DNA of 64,000 nt from JAAZVM01 sp041694155 (GTDB lineage Bacteria; Patescibacteriota; Gracilibacteria; BD1-5; UBA6164), in contig JASMTS010000012.1 of assembly GCA_041694155.1 (NCBI GenBank), positions 124,001-188,000 on the forward strand. The letters run 5' to 3'. The notes beneath the pieces were generated by a model. That model was given only the letters and a program-made list of their open reading frames with translations. It ran no database searches and was not told the DNA's origin. Position 1 is the stretch's first letter. Every line of letters begins with the position of its first letter. Of the stretch, positions 24,341-36,278 are shown in pieces. A program made the translations under genes and the position numbers.

Positions 24341-26590
24341 TTATTGATAGTAGTAATAATTATTAAAATCATTATTTATCTCAAATATTTCTTCGTATTC
24401 TATATAATTACTTGGTGATTTTATTTTTTCATCATTACTTTGTGTATTAGAATCAGCTTCAAAAATTATATTTATTAATTTATCCTCTCATCTGATTGCG
24501 TCAAAAACTATATCTAGGTTTTTATTATCATTATTATTGTAATAGTTTATATTAAAGTTAGATTTTATAACATCATTATTATTTACATAGTTTAACATCT
24601 TTGATAATTCTTTTGAAAAAGTTATATCATTATTAATATTAAAGCTATTAGTAGAATAATTACCATTAGAAATTATGTTTATTATTTCTTTGTTTTCTTC
24701 TCAATAAATACTTAATTCTCAATCTATGTTTTTATTTTTTATAGCTATATTTAAGTCATATATATCTGAAAAGTTTTCATCATATATGTATTTATAATTT
24801 TGATTATCTAATTTTAATTTTTTGCTTTCTAATTTAGATTCTAAGTTTAAATTATTAATCATTTTATTAGAATCCATGCTTGCATTAGAGTTTAAAACAA
24901 AAATTGTTTTATCATCACTGTATTCAATATTTAATGATAAATTTCTATCATCATAATAAAAATCTCATGTTAAGTTATTTTTTTGATTTTTTAGGTCTTT
25001 ATTTTTGAAATCTATTTTTAGACTTGATAGTTTGTTTTGTCTATTTGTAGTTCATTTTATATTTCAACTAAATACTGATTTATCTTCTATTTCCCATGTT
25101 TCATAATTGTATCATGAGTTTGTTATTTTGAAATCACCATTTATGTCTCAATTATTTAATAATAAATTAAAATTACTTTTTTTGCTTTCTAATTTTGCAT
25201 TTATATATGTGAAATTATTATTTTGGTCAAGTTTTGAATTAAATACTATAGATGAATTATCTAATGATGATTTAATATTTATATCTAAATTGTTTTTAGA
25301 ATTATATTCTATACTTGCTTGTCATAAAGAGTCTTTATAATCATATGAAAAATTTATTATTTTTGAATTATCAAATTTTATTTCTCATTTGTTATACACA
25401 AAATTATCAGATTTTCATTCAAAACCTATAGTTGTATTTACTCAGTCAATTATCATATAAAATTCTCAAGCACTTGATAAGTCTTCAAGCATTTTGTTGT
25501 ATTGAGATGTAGTACAACTAGATCAATTGAATGGGTCAAATTTGTTTGATACTTCTTTTATTGTATCACATGCATATTTAGTAGGTTTTATATAATATTT
25601 GTTTCATTCTTTTTTGTATGCTTCTAGCATAGGTTTAGACAAATATTTGTCTATATCATTTTTTATATTGTCTACATTTAGGTTATTGAGTATTTCCATT
25701 GCTTCTTGTGATTCAGAATCACTGTATTTTATGTATTTGTTTTCTTTTGCTACTTCTTTTACTTTTTCTATATAATTATTATATAGGCTTAGATCTTGTT
25801 CTGATACTATTTCTAAATCTTTTAACATTAAATATATATCTCAGTCTTTAGATATCATATCAATAAAAGTATCAAGCTTAAAGTTAACTTCTTCTCAGTC
25901 AATATTTCAATTAATATCTGATGATAATTGTCATTTTAACTCAGAATCAAAATTATAATTCTTTGCTTCATAATCATTTAGCCCTATTTGAAAATCTATG
26001 TTTCACATCATTTCTTGATTTATACTTCATTCTAGATTTATATTTCAAGTTTCTTTTATATTATTTGTTTCTTCAAATTCTTTTTTAAATACTTCTAATA
26101 AGTTTTTACTAGAGTTTGATAGACTACTTTGCAGTTTTATTATTCTTTGATTTATTTCATTTTTGTCTTCATTTGAAATTGTTGATTCTTTCATCTCTTC
26201 AACTGCTTTTTCTCAGTAGTTTATCAAAGACAAGTTTACTCTTGCTTCTAAATAAGTAAGGGTATTTTTTATTTGTTTGTCTCTTATAGAATCTATATTT
26301 AATTTTTCTAGATTATTCTTAACTGTTTTTAGTTTTGAGTAATTGTTTGATAATCAGTTAATTAAATAGTCTATAGTTTTTTGATATTTTTTTCATTTTA
26401 TAGTCTTATTTAATTCTGATCTAGAAATAATCATGTTCTTTGTATATGTATTTTTTTGTACTTTTTCTGATGTACTTATTTTTAATTCTCATCAGTGACT
26501 TCATGGACCAATAGCAGCAAAACTACTATTTGTACCAAAAATATTTATACAAAATGTTAATACTAGGAGAGTACTTACTATTTTTTTCAT
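24341..26590 (-). CDS. Large secreted protein, unknown function
   Basis: 749 aa. Signal peptide (1-26, SSFAA end). Residues about 40-190 are helical and charged, with coiled-coil character. The rest is Asn, Ser, Asp and Lys rich with alternating hydrophobic residues, the look of long beta-strand repeats. A CDTIKEVSNKF...CTTS pair of cysteines is present near 320-335. UGA is used for most glycines. No family recognised. A terminator separates it from the O-antigen-ligase-like gene upstream. Confidence 0.8.
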
Positions 26591-26596
26591 AAATAA

Positions 26597-26630
26597 AAAA
26601 GGGGTTAATTTATATATTAGCCCCTTTATA
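26597..26630 (-). terminator. Terminator between O-antigen-ligase-like gene and secreted protein gene
   Basis: AAGGGGCTAA / TTAACCCCTT stem; on the minus strand it is followed by T6. It starts just after the stop of the ligase-like gene. Confidence 0.82.
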
Positions 26631-27875
26631 TTAATTTTTTGCTATCAATAATCAAATCAAAAGAAATGTTAGTATTGACAAATATGTAGTTTCAAATGTA
26701 TGTAAAAATATATTCATGACTATTATAGCTATTAAAACTCAAAAATATATTTTTGATACTCAATATATTTTTACTAAAGTTGTTAATAATATTGCTATAA
26801 AAGTAATAAAAAATATTATTCATCACTCTGTTAATACCTGTATAAACCAGCTTTCTGGTATATAGTATTGTTCATCTTGTTTTGTTAGTTTTTCTGGATA
26901 TATACTTCTATATGCTGGTCATGATTCTGCAAGTCATGCTCAAAGAGGTTTTTCTTTGAACCTATCTATTCAAATAGCCATCCTATCAAAGTGACCAGTT
27001 GTAGATGATGTTCTAAGTACTATGTTTTTTAGTTGGTCTTGAAATATAAATGAAAATACTCAAATAATTAATGTAAATCATATTATTATATGTATCAAGT
27101 ATTTTTTTAGCTTATTGTACAAAAATCTAAAATTTAGCAGTATAAGTATTCATATAGCTACTCATACTCATAGCATAGCACTTCTTGAATATGTTAAAAC
27201 TAATAACCATAGAAAAAATAACATTGTTACTACAACATAGTATTGCCACTTTCTTTTTTGTATGTACAAAAAAGTTCATGAAAGCAATATAATAAAAAAT
27301 GCCATTGCACTAGGTCAATCAAATATTCATTGAAACCTTCTTATTCAAGAGTTTTCTAATCAATGATATATAGGTATTCATCACTGAAAAGTCCAGTCGC
27401 TAATATAGTTGATATATCAAAACTCTAATAAAAATTCTTCTTTTAGTCTAAATTTTATCAAAAAACTAAATACTAATGCAGCTGCTCATGAATATAAAAA
27501 CAGTAATATAATATCTTTTGTTTTTGTCTTTAAGAATTGTGCTCAATGTTTGAATATAAGAAGCACTATAAAAAACATAAAATCATATCTTCATCCATAT
27601 ATTATACTATTTAATCATAGTCAGTTATATATTGTTATTCATACTCAGTATATAATGTAAAAAAATATTAAATAATCTAATATATCAAATTTAGGTAATT
27701 TTCTGGCTTTGAAAAATTCATAAACAAGACTTAAAAATACTAGTATTAATAATCACTCTTTGAATAATAATCATATTTTATCTACTTGTGTTAAGTGTCA
27801 TAGGTAAACAGCTATAAATACATAAAAAGGTAGTATTATTACTAGAGCTTTTGTTAATATTGTAAATAAGTTCAT
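26631..27875 (-). CDS. O-antigen ligase/polymerase-like membrane protein
   Basis: 414 aa with about ten hydrophobic segments. The large loop and its surroundings carry SGHFDRMAIGIDRFKEKPL-type and GAGLAESGPAYR motifs, then YIPESWFIQVLTEGGI, which match the Wzy/WaaL (PF04932) signature. Such proteins join or polymerise lipid-linked glycans at the outer face of the membrane. It follows a GT4 glycosyltransferase gene on the same strand, so the two probably build one surface glycan. Substrate unknown. Confidence 0.85.
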
Positions 27876-27918
27876 CTTTATTTATTAAAAATTAATTGTA
27901 TTCTTTTTGTTAATAATA

Positions 27919-27957
27919 AATAAAACAATAAAAAAGTAAATTTTTTATTGTTTTATT
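27919..27957 (-). terminator. Hairpin after the glycosyltransferase gene
   Basis: AATAAAACAATAAAAAA and its complement around a GTAAA loop. It overlaps the stop of the glycosyltransferase gene and may reduce readthrough into the ligase-like gene. Confidence 0.65.
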
Positions 27958-29075
27958 ATTTTTTCTAAATCTTTTTTATGTTTTTCTTCATCAAATTTTA
28001 TAGCTTGGTTTATGCAGTCTTGTTTTTTGTATTGTCAATTTTTATTATTTTTATTAAATATTTCAAATTTTTCTATAAAGTCTTTTCAATATTTATCATC
28101 AAAAAATTCTCATGTTACTCACTTTATGATAGTTTCTTTTAGTCATCATCAGTTATATGCAAAAATTGGTTTTCATGCAGCCATAACTTCTATTGGTACT
28201 ATTCAAAAATCTTCTTCTCAGGGGAATATTAATCATTGAGAGTTTTGAATTAATCAAACAAGTTCATCTCAATATTTTGCTCATATAAAACTTATATTAT
28301 CTTTTTTTATAAGAGTTTCTAAGTGTTTTTGATAGTCTCATTTTCAAATTATTATAAGCTTTTGATTTAAATGATTAAATCATTTTATAGCAATATCTAT
28401 TTTTTTAAATTCACTAAGGGCAGATATTATTATATAATATTCTCAATATTCGTTTTTTGTATTTAATTCTTTTTGAAATCTTTTTGTTTCTACTGGAGGA
28501 TATAATATTGTAGAATCTTTTTTATAATATTTTTGTATTCTTTTTTGTGTATTTTTACTGTTAGCTAGAGATATATCTACTCTGTTGCTAGCTATAAAGT
28601 CCCATTTTCTTAAATCAAAAAATATTTTATTTATTATTGGTTTGAGTGTTATATTTTTTAATCAATTATTTAATCATAAATCTCTTTTGTACTCATTTGT
28701 CCAGTCCCATAAGTATCTTGCAGGAGAATGATAATATGTGATAAGTTTTGTTTCAGGCTTAGTTATGACTCAATGAGCAAATCATGAACTAGAGCAAAGT
28801 ACTACATCATAATCTGATAAGTCCAGTGACTCAACACTACTTGCCATAAAGGGTAAACAAAATCTTTGTTTTTTAAATATAGAATAAACTTTTTGTGATT
28901 TTAGTGAGAATACTTGTTTGTTTATATTTTGTTTTGGGAATGTGTTTCACACTTTTTCTTCATCATAAATTAGAGTAAATATATCAGCTTCTGGAAAGGC
29001 TTTTATCCAATTTTCTACTACTTTTTCTGCTCATCATAGCTTTATAAGCATTTCATGTAAAATAGCTATTTTCAT
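27945..29075 (-). CDS. Glycosyltransferase family 4 (WbaZ-like)
   Basis: 376 aa cytoplasmic GT-B enzyme. It starts MKIAILHEMLIKLGGAEKVV, with the GGAE loop of the acceptor domain (both Gly UGA). Later parts are the YHSPARYLWDW segment typical of WbaZ-type mannosyltransferases and the donor domain with FPGEEDFGIVPIEVMAAGKP, which holds the E(x7)E pair of GT4 enzymes. Probably transfers a hexose to a lipid-linked glycan. It precedes the O-antigen-ligase-like gene, suggesting one glycan locus. The sugar cannot be fixed from the sequence. Confidence 0.92.
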
Positions 29076-29183
29076 ATATATGTTTCTTATAATTATTTAA
29101 CTTACTAGTAAATAGTAATTATTTTTTGAAAAAAATGAATTTTTTGTTAAAATTCATTAAAACTAGTATTTTAAAAAAAAATT

Positions 29184-29762
29184 ATGAAAAAAATAATTAT
29201 CTTATTTTTTGTGTTTGTTTTAAGTTTTGGAAATGCTTTTTCATTAACTGATGAAGGTTTGAGTGAATATAGAGAATTGCAAGAAAAGTATACAAATGGA
29301 GAAACAATGACAGAAGCAGAATCTAGTAGGTTAAATGAGTTTAACTCCACTTATCAAAGTGTTGATAATGCAGAGGATGTGAATCAACAATATAACCAGG
29401 ATGTTGAAGATCTTAAAAATAGAATTTCAGGTTGTGAAGATTCATGAAACTGTATAGATCAACCTAGTTTTAAAATAAATGTATGAAGTGTTACACCTTG
29501 AAACTTGTGAATGGAGTGAGAAAGCATAGAAGAAAGGACTAATTGGGTTTTAGGTACTATTATACAAAGAATGATGATAGCATTATGAGTGTTATCTGTA
29601 CTTATGATGACAATTTGAGCTTGATATATAATATTAAACAATTGACAAGATGAACTTCTTAGTAAGTGAAAATCTATATTTATGTCTTGAATATATTCTA
29701 TATTAATAGCTTTAGCTTCTTATTATTTAGTTGCAATAATTAGATATATGCTTTTTGCTTAA
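29184..29762 (+). CDS. Pilin-like secreted/membrane protein (first of four)
   Basis: 192 aa. Signal peptide (1-20, NAFS end), a charged coiled-coil-like stretch (25-85), then two transmembrane segments (about 122-147 and 160-188) around NNGQDELLSKGKSIFMSG. This resembles the T4SS-pilin layout, with an added soluble domain. The first 87 codons have no UGA, the rest many. It heads a five-gene plus-strand cluster and has a short A-rich leader. Confidence 0.7.
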
Positions 29763-29792
29763 CTCATCTTATATAATTACATTAACAATATT

Positions 29793-30176
29793 ATGATAAA
29801 AAAATATTTTTTAATTTTTGTTTGATTATTTTTTAGTTGAATAAATAGTCTCTATGCTTCTTCAGCTCCAGTTATAAATTGTGCCTGACTTCCTGGTTGT
29901 GCTGATGATGAAATAACAAATCCTAAATCTCCTAATGTACCTGATAATATAGGTGTTAGGTTTGTAGACAATGTTATATCAAATCTTATTGAAATAGTTG
30001 CAGTATTTGCTGTTTTTGCTCTTATAATAAGTTGATTTATGTATTTGGTTTCTGCTTGAGATGAAGAAAAAACAAAAAGATCTAAAAAATGGATTATATG
30101 GTCTTTGGTTGCTGTGTTATTATCAATATCAGCTTGGTCAATTATAAACTACCTAAATAGTATACAAATTTGATAA
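29793..30176 (+). CDS. VirB2/T4SS-pilin-like small membrane protein
   Basis: 127 aa. Signal peptide (1-22), a short Cys-containing loop (NCAGLPGCADDE), then two transmembrane helices (about 60-84 and 101-120) around SAGDEEKTKRSKKWI, the loop signature of CPR pilin-like proteins. A TATATAAT box (29770-29777) precedes it, so it may also have its own promoter. Second of the tandem set; the two cysteines could form a disulfide outside the cell. Confidence 0.8.
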
Positions 30177-30193
30177 AATTAACTCCAATAAAT

Positions 30194-30565
30194 ATGAAAA
30201 AAATCTATTACACACTTATTTTTATTTTTCTGTCACTTATAAATAAGGCTTATTCATCAAATGTCAAAGAAGGTCTTCTTGATGGCTCTAGTTCAAATAT
30301 ATCTAACAATGCAGATATTGCTGACTGAGATTGAATAACTGCATTACAAGCAATTTTTTCTTGGTTAAAAACAGAATTGATGGCTGTAGTTTCTGTTGTA
30401 GCTATTGCTGTATTTATTTTTATAGGTATAAAAATAGCTACAGCTAAATGAAACCCAGAAGAGTTCAAAAAAGCTTGGCTTCACTTTGTATATGCTATAA
30501 TTGGTATATTTATTGTATTTGTTGCATATTGAGCTGTTGTCCTTATATCTAGTTTAAGTTTATAA
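30194..30565 (+). CDS. VirB2/T4SS-pilin-like small membrane protein
   Basis: 123 aa. Signal peptide (1-21), about 25 polar residues, then two transmembrane helices (about 60-82 and 97-120) separated by TAKGNPEEFKKAWL, a variant of the charged loop. Third of the tandem set, 17 bases after the previous stop. Divergent from its neighbours in sequence, so the four are not recent duplicates. Confidence 0.75.
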
Positions 30566-30575
30566 TAATATTATA

Positions 30576-30998
30576 ATGAAAAAAATAATCCTGTTTTTTG
30601 TTTTTATTTTATCTCTTTTTTCTTTTTGAATATCATATTCATCAGATTGTAATTATGATCCTTCAGAATCAAATGATAGCATTTCTGCCGCTTTGGATAA
30701 ATGTTTAGACTGATCTGCTTTAGTTGATGTTTGAGATGCAACAATTGATAATGGTGGATGATTTCAAAACTACATAAAAAAGTGGACAAATAATATAGCT
30801 CTATATTTGGGTGTGTTCGCTGTATTTGCTATAGTTTTTGGTGCTATAATGCTTACAATAAGTACTTGAGAAGATGAGAAAATAAGCAAGGCTAAAAATA
30901 TTATAAAGTGGTGACTTATATGATTTATAGCTGTTATTACAGCTTCATTTATAATAAATTTGATAATTAGAGTTGTTTACGATTTGGGAAATGTATAA
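30576..30998 (+). CDS. VirB2/T4SS-pilin-like small membrane protein
   Basis: 140 aa. Signal peptide (1-22), a Cys-containing acidic stretch (DCNYDPSESNDS...KCLDG), then two transmembrane helices (about 75-98 and 108-134) around STGEDEKISKAKNII. Fourth of the tandem set, 10 bases after the third. Its last 8 bases overlap the start of the metallopeptidase gene (ATGTATAA), which points to translational coupling. Confidence 0.78.
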
Positions 30999-31875
30999 AA
31001 AAAATAAAATTATATTATTTGTTGTTTTAACTGTTTTTTTTAGTTTTTTGATATTTATTGCAAAAAACTATTTTTTTTGATGATTTCAAAAAATAGAAAA
31101 TGACTATATAGAACAAAATTATATTGAACCTACTGTTAAAGATGATAAAGAAATAAATAATGGAAATTTTTTAGTTGACAATAATGTCGAAAAAAAAGTA
31201 GAAGAAAAGATATTGGATAATTTAAACTCTGCAAAGAAGCAAAAAATACATTACTCTTTTATTCCTCAATCTTTTCTAGATGAAAGCTGAAGCTTTGATT
31301 ATTATGATATGTATAATAGTTTTTTGGAAAGAGAATATATATATTCAAAAATAGATAAATTAAATGTTATTTTGTATAAAAATAGTTGAGAGGTTAGATG
31401 AAATATGAGAAATGCTACAGTTAGACTTTATTCTTTATCTGAAATTTTAAAATCAGAGTATTTGTCAGTTTGAATACATGAATTTGCTCATTATATAGAT
31501 CTTTATTATTTTGAAAATAGTTTTTGATCGGACATAAGTGAGGATTTTTATGATATATCTTGGCTTTCGACAAGGATAATAAAATCATGACAAGAACAAA
31601 AAGATTTTGTATCTGGTTATGCTATGACAAACAAGTATGAAGATTTTGCTGAAAGTTTTAATTATTATGTATTACATAACAGTGATTTTTTAGAAAAAGC
31701 AAAAAGTTCTGATTCTCTTAAAGCTAAGTATGATTTTTTTAAGAATGAATTATTTTTAAATAATGAATTCGTTACTAGTAGTTATAAAAAAACAAAAATA
31801 GTAAAAGATTATTATCGGGATACAACCAAAATAGACTTTTCTTTGGAAAATTTTTTGCACTATTTAAAAAAATAA
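30991..31875 (+). CDS. Membrane-anchored zinc metallopeptidase-like protein (HEFAH)
   Basis: 294 aa. One N-terminal transmembrane segment (about 6-30) and an extracellular-looking rest. HEFAHYID at 163-170 gives an HExxH zinc site, and YEDFAESFNYY at 216-226 offers the third, glutamate-type ligand, a gluzincin-like arrangement often found in MtfA/Mlc-type or putative surface peptidases. It overlaps the fourth pilin-like gene by 8 bases, so it may process or release the pilin-like proteins; that is inference. Family not pinned down. Confidence 0.75.
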
Positions 31876-32075
31876 ATATAATCACTTTACCAAATAAAGT
31901 AAATCTCTTTTTTATTATTTACTTTATAAATAAAAATACTTCAAAGGTAATCAAACATATCCTGATTATTATTTTTGCCCTTTTTTTAAACGGGTAATTA
32001 TTTTGTTGTCTTAAAAAGTTTATTGCTTTTTGAAATATTTTTATAAAAATATTTTAATAACTTTAATTTTAATAA
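31876..32075. other. Longest gene-free stretch (about 200 bases)
   Basis: No coding frame of note on either strand with UGA as Gly. An 11-bp inverted repeat, ATAAAGTAAAT / ATTTACTTTAT (31894-31927), lies near its start and may end the metallopeptidase transcript, though it lacks a good T-run. The rest is AT-rich and should hold the RNase J promoter. Confidence 0.5.
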
Positions 32076-34046
32076 ATGAAAGATTTTTTAGACGAATTAG
32101 ATCAAGAAATAGATTCACTTCAAAATATCAATCCTAATGATGATATAATAGATAAACATATAGTTTTAAATGAATGAATAGATGATACTGCAGAAAATGA
32201 AAAAAATGATAAAATTGTTAAAAACAATAAGAAACCTTCTGTAAACAAAAAAAATGACAAATCAATAAAAAATAAAAAAATTGATAATAAAGAAATAAGA
32301 TGAAAATTTATTTCTAAGTTTCCTGAAACTAAGTTTTACCTGCCTTCTTTAAGAGAATGATATACTAGATTTATACCTATTGGAGGTAATAACGAAACAT
32401 GAGCAAAAAACATGGGTATGGTTCAATATGATGATGATATATTGATAATAGATTGTTGAGTTCAATTTGCTGATGCTGACATGTTATGAGTTAATTATTC
32501 TGTTCCAGATGTTTCTTTTTTAACTAAATACAAAAAGAACATAAAAGGTATGCTTATAACTCATGCTCACTTAGATCATATTTGATCTTTAAAACATGTA
32601 TATCCTGCACTGGGTTGTCCTCCTTTATATGGTACTAAATTTACTTTAGGTTTGGTTAGAAAACAGCTAGAAGAAGCTTGATTAATCCAATATTCTACTT
32701 TGATAGAAGTAGATGCATGAAGTAAAGAAATGTTAAAAGTTGGTAAATTTAAGGTAGAATATTTTAGAGTAAATCACTCTGTACCTGATTGTGCATGAAT
32801 ATATTTAGAATCACCAGGAGGTACAAAAATAGTACATACAGGGGATTTTAAAATAGACTTTACTCCAGCAATTGATAAACCAGCTGACTTGGATAGAATT
32901 AGTGAAATATGAGAAAGAGGTATATCTCTTTTGATGTCTGACTCTACAGGTTCTATAAGAAAAGGTTTTTCAATGAGTGAAAAAAATGTATGAGAAGAGT
33001 TAGAAAAAATTGTATCAAATCATCATAGATGAAGACTTATTATAGCAACTTTTTCTTCTTGGATATCAAGAGTTCAACAACTTATAGATATAGCTGAAAA
33101 ATATGATAAAACTATATTTTTAAGTGGTAGGTCTATGGTTGAAAATGTAGCTATAGCAAAAGACTTATGATACCTAAAAATAAAGCCAGGTGTTGTTAGA
33201 AAAATGACTCCAAAAAATACAGAATGAATACTTCCTCATAAACAAATAATTATAACTACATGAAGTCAATGAGAACAATTTTCTGCTTTGGCAAGAATGA
33301 GTGAATGAAAACATAACTCTGTAGAAATAATAAAATGAGATACAGTTGTATTTTCTTCTTCTGTAGTTCCATGAAATGAAAAATCAGTTGTATGAATTAT
33401 AAACAAATTAATTAGACTTGGAGCAAAAATAATAACAAAGGATGATTGAGAAGTTCATACTTGATGACATGCTTTTCAAGAAGAACAAAAAATCATGATA
33501 AATCTGATAAAAGCTAAGTATTTTATGCCAGTTTTTTGAGACTTGTATTTTAGACATTTACATAAAAATACAGCACTATGACTTGGTATGAAAGACCAAA
33601 ATGTTTTAATGCTTGATAATTGAAATATAGTTGATTTTGCTCCTAATAACTGAAATGTATTCAAATCAAAAATAAAAGCACCTATTCAAGAAATAATAAT
33701 AGATGGTAATTGAATGTGACTTGCAACAAGCCATGTTATAAAAGCTAGAGAAAAAATGATGAATTCTTGAGTATTGGTTGTTATGTTTAAGGTTGACAAA
33801 AAAACAAAAGCAATTTTAGGTCATATAAAACTAGAAACTAGAGGACTTGTTTATCTTGACGAAGTTAGGCATGTACATAGGCTTATAATAAAAAAATCTA
33901 GAGATATCTATGAAACAACAGTAAAAGATGTTCCTGATATGGAAGAAAAAGATTTGGTTAAAATATTAAAAACCGATTTAGAAAAATTTTTATTACAAAA
34001 AATAGATAGAGAGCCTATGATTATTCCTATGATAACAGAAGTTTAA
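32076..34046 (+). CDS. rnj: Ribonuclease J
   Basis: 656 aa metallo-beta-lactamase/beta-CASP RNase that degrades and matures RNA. The first 85 residues are an Asp/Lys/Asn-rich extension. Then come IGGNNETGAKNMG, the zinc motif HAHLDHIG (163-170), HTGDFKID, the beta-CASP segment with TFSSWISRVQQ, ITTGSQGE, EVHTGGHAF, and the C-terminal dimer domain ending near 656. Most signature glycines are UGA. It has its own transcription unit closed by a terminator. Confidence 0.95.
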
Positions 34047-34057
34047 AAAACTATTTT

Positions 34058-34097
34058 ACAAAAGACAAAAACTACTTATTATGTTTTTGTCTTTTTA
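34058..34097 (+). terminator. Terminator after RNase J gene
   Basis: AAAAGACAAAAAC / TTTTTGTCTTTT inverted repeat followed by T-rich DNA. Confidence 0.78.
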
Positions 34098-34116
34098 TTA
34101 TATAATTTTTATTATA

Positions 34117-35187
34117 ATGAAAAATTTTATAGCAACTATTTTGTTACTTTTATTACCTATATTTTTAGGATCTTGTTTTAGTGAACAAGACAATGAAGTA
34201 GACAAAGCAAAGCAAGAATTACTTTCGGGGTCTAATGTAGAAAGTAATGGATGAGAAAATAATTCTGATGATTTAGAAAATCAAGGTATTTCAAATAGTT
34301 GATCTTTTTTAAACAATGAGCAAAAATATAATGAAGCTGAGGAAACAGAGGTTAAAAAAGAAAAATATACAGTTGAGTATTTAACTGATAAAAGATTTTT
34401 GAGTCTGGATTCATTAGAATGAAAGGATTTTAATAGTCTAAAAGTTGAGTTTACTTGAAAAATATTGATAGACAGTGTTGATAAAATAGTAGTAAAGTTT
34501 TCTAATGATCAATCTGATTTTCCAGATGATAATTATACTCTACAAACATTTAATCCATGAGATTCTAGTTTTACTTACAGAGCTTTTGATAGTTTTGAAA
34601 CTCTAGATTATTGAGTAAATCAATATATTATAGAAGCATATTCATGAGATGAGGTTTCAGAATTAAAAGTTACTTTAAATGTATTTGAGAATGAAGAAGA
34701 TTATATTGTTATTGATAATGTAGAAAATACGACTGATGATCATAAGGGTTTTGATATGAATAACCTTCCTGAGAATAGCGATTTTGGTTCTCCATTAGAA
34801 ATAAAAGATTGATTATATACTTATACTGATATAAAATGATTAGAGTTAAAAGATATTTGACCTAATTGACCTAGACTTGACTCTGATAGTGTTACTTCTT
34901 TTCTTAGCGAAAATAGTTCTTCTTGGTTTTATTGGAATACCTTACGTCCAATATTATGAGATGATTGAGTTTCATTCTATGTTATTAGGCTTGATTGAGA
35001 AGATTATTTTTATGAAAAACATTATTATTTAGATAATTGATTATATTGAGTTATTTTACTTGATACATGAGAATGATTTGATTTAGATTCTCTTAGCGAT
35101 AAAAATCAAGAGTTATGAGAAAAAAATGATGATTTTGTTATAACTAACATAACTGACAAATTATTTATAAATATTTTAAATCAATAA
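34117..35187 (+). CDS. Lipoprotein, unknown function
   Basis: 356 aa. Signal peptide with lipobox LGSC, Cys20 being the predicted lipidated residue. An acidic, low-complexity linker follows (to about 85), then mostly beta-strand sequence with aromatic residues. Exposed on the outer face of the membrane. A TATATAAT box sits 10-20 bases before the ATG. No family recognised. It stops 16 bases before pyrH and may be co-transcribed with it. Confidence 0.8.
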
Positions 35188-35203
35188 TTAAAAAATAAAA
35201 ATA

Positions 35204-35902
35204 ATGAGAGTTTTATTAAAAATATCTTGAGAAGCATTAGCATGATGAAATTCATGATGATTGGATTATGTTATGTTGGATGAAGTATGTGAGACTATAA
35301 AAAAATTAGTAGATAAAAAAATAGAAGTATGAGTTGTTGTATGAGCTGGTAACTTTATTAGATGATCAGAAATAGAGAAAATAAATATAGACAGGTGTAA
35401 TGCTGATAATATGTGAATGCTGGCTATAAATATAAATACAATAGCTTTAGCAGATGTGCTTTCTAGAAAATGAGTTTGAGTAAAAACTGTTAACTCTTTT
35501 GCTATAGATTGAATAGCAGAAAGGTTTAATAAGCCTAAGGCATTGAAGTGACTTTCAAAATGAAAAGTTATGATATTTGGTTGATGAACTTGAAATCCTT
35601 ACTTCACAACTGATACGGCATGAGTTTTGAGGGCCTTGGAAATTGAAGCTGATATGATGATAAAAGCAACTAAGGTTGATTGAGTTTATACTAAAGATCC
35701 TGTTAAATACAATGATGCTGAATTTATTAAAAATGCTACATATGATGAAGTTATAACAAAAAATTTAAAAGTTATGGATTCTACTGCAATTGCTCTTGCA
35801 AAAGATAATAAATTGTTATTAAAAGTTGTTAGTTTATATGATGACTCTGCTATACTTAAATCTATATTTTGAAAAGATGAATGAACCACAATAAGTTCTT
35901 AA
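35204..35902 (+). CDS. pyrH: UMP kinase
   Basis: 232 aa amino-acid-kinase-fold enzyme that phosphorylates UMP to UDP. It starts MRVLLKISGEALAGG, with the family's LKxSGEAL motif, then VVVGAGNFIRG, a DNMGMLA segment, VMIFGGGTGNPYFTTDTAGVLRA and KATKVDGVYTKDP. The glycine of SGE and many others are UGA. Length is normal. The next gene (rpmH) has a separate promoter. Confidence 0.97.
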
Positions 35903-35909
35903 AAAAGTT

Positions 35910-35937
35910 TTGACAATTTATCAAATTTTAATATGAT
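35910..35937 (+). promoter_or_regulatory. Sigma70-type promoter for rpmH-rnpA-yidC
   Basis: TTGACA (35910-35915) and TATGAT (35932-35937) are separated by 16 bases, about 75 bases before the bL34 start. This is the best consensus promoter seen in the window. Confidence 0.7.
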
Positions 35938-36011
35938 TATCCGGCATTTTTAAAAGAATATATACGAGCTTTTAAAAATTTAAAAAAATATTAATATATA
36001 AAAAATCAAGC

Positions 36012-36254
36012 ATGTTAGGAAAATTAAAGAAAAGAAAAAGACTTAGAGTACATGGTTTTATGAAAAGAAGTTCTACTGAGGGAGGAAAAAATGTACTTAA
36101 AAACAGAAGAAGAAAAGGTAGACATCAATTAGCAGTGTCTTATCCAAAAAGATTTAAAGAAATCAATGGTAAAGCTAGAATGCATATTGTTGCATGATGA
36201 ACTGCTAAAAAATCACCTTTTGACGGAAAAGGAAATTATACAAAAAGAAAATAA
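36012..36254 (+). CDS. rpmH: Ribosomal protein bL34 with C-terminal extension
   Basis: 80 aa. Residues 1-45 match bL34 (KRKRLRVHGFMKRSS, then GKNVLKNRRRKGRHQL). Usual bL34 is about 44-46 aa, so about 34 extra basic residues (SYPKRFKEINGKARMH onward) extend the C-terminus. The extension contains UGA-coded glycines and ends in KRK. Followed by rnpA and yidC, the ancient gene order. The extension's role is unknown. Confidence 0.92.
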
Positions 36255-36278
36255 TTTTAGTTTTTAAGCATTTTTCTA

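Noticed and set aside
31876..32075. Possible structured RNA with CCC/GGG pairing near 31976-31995
   Set aside because: Stem of only three to four pairs with no other support; could not be matched to a known RNA.
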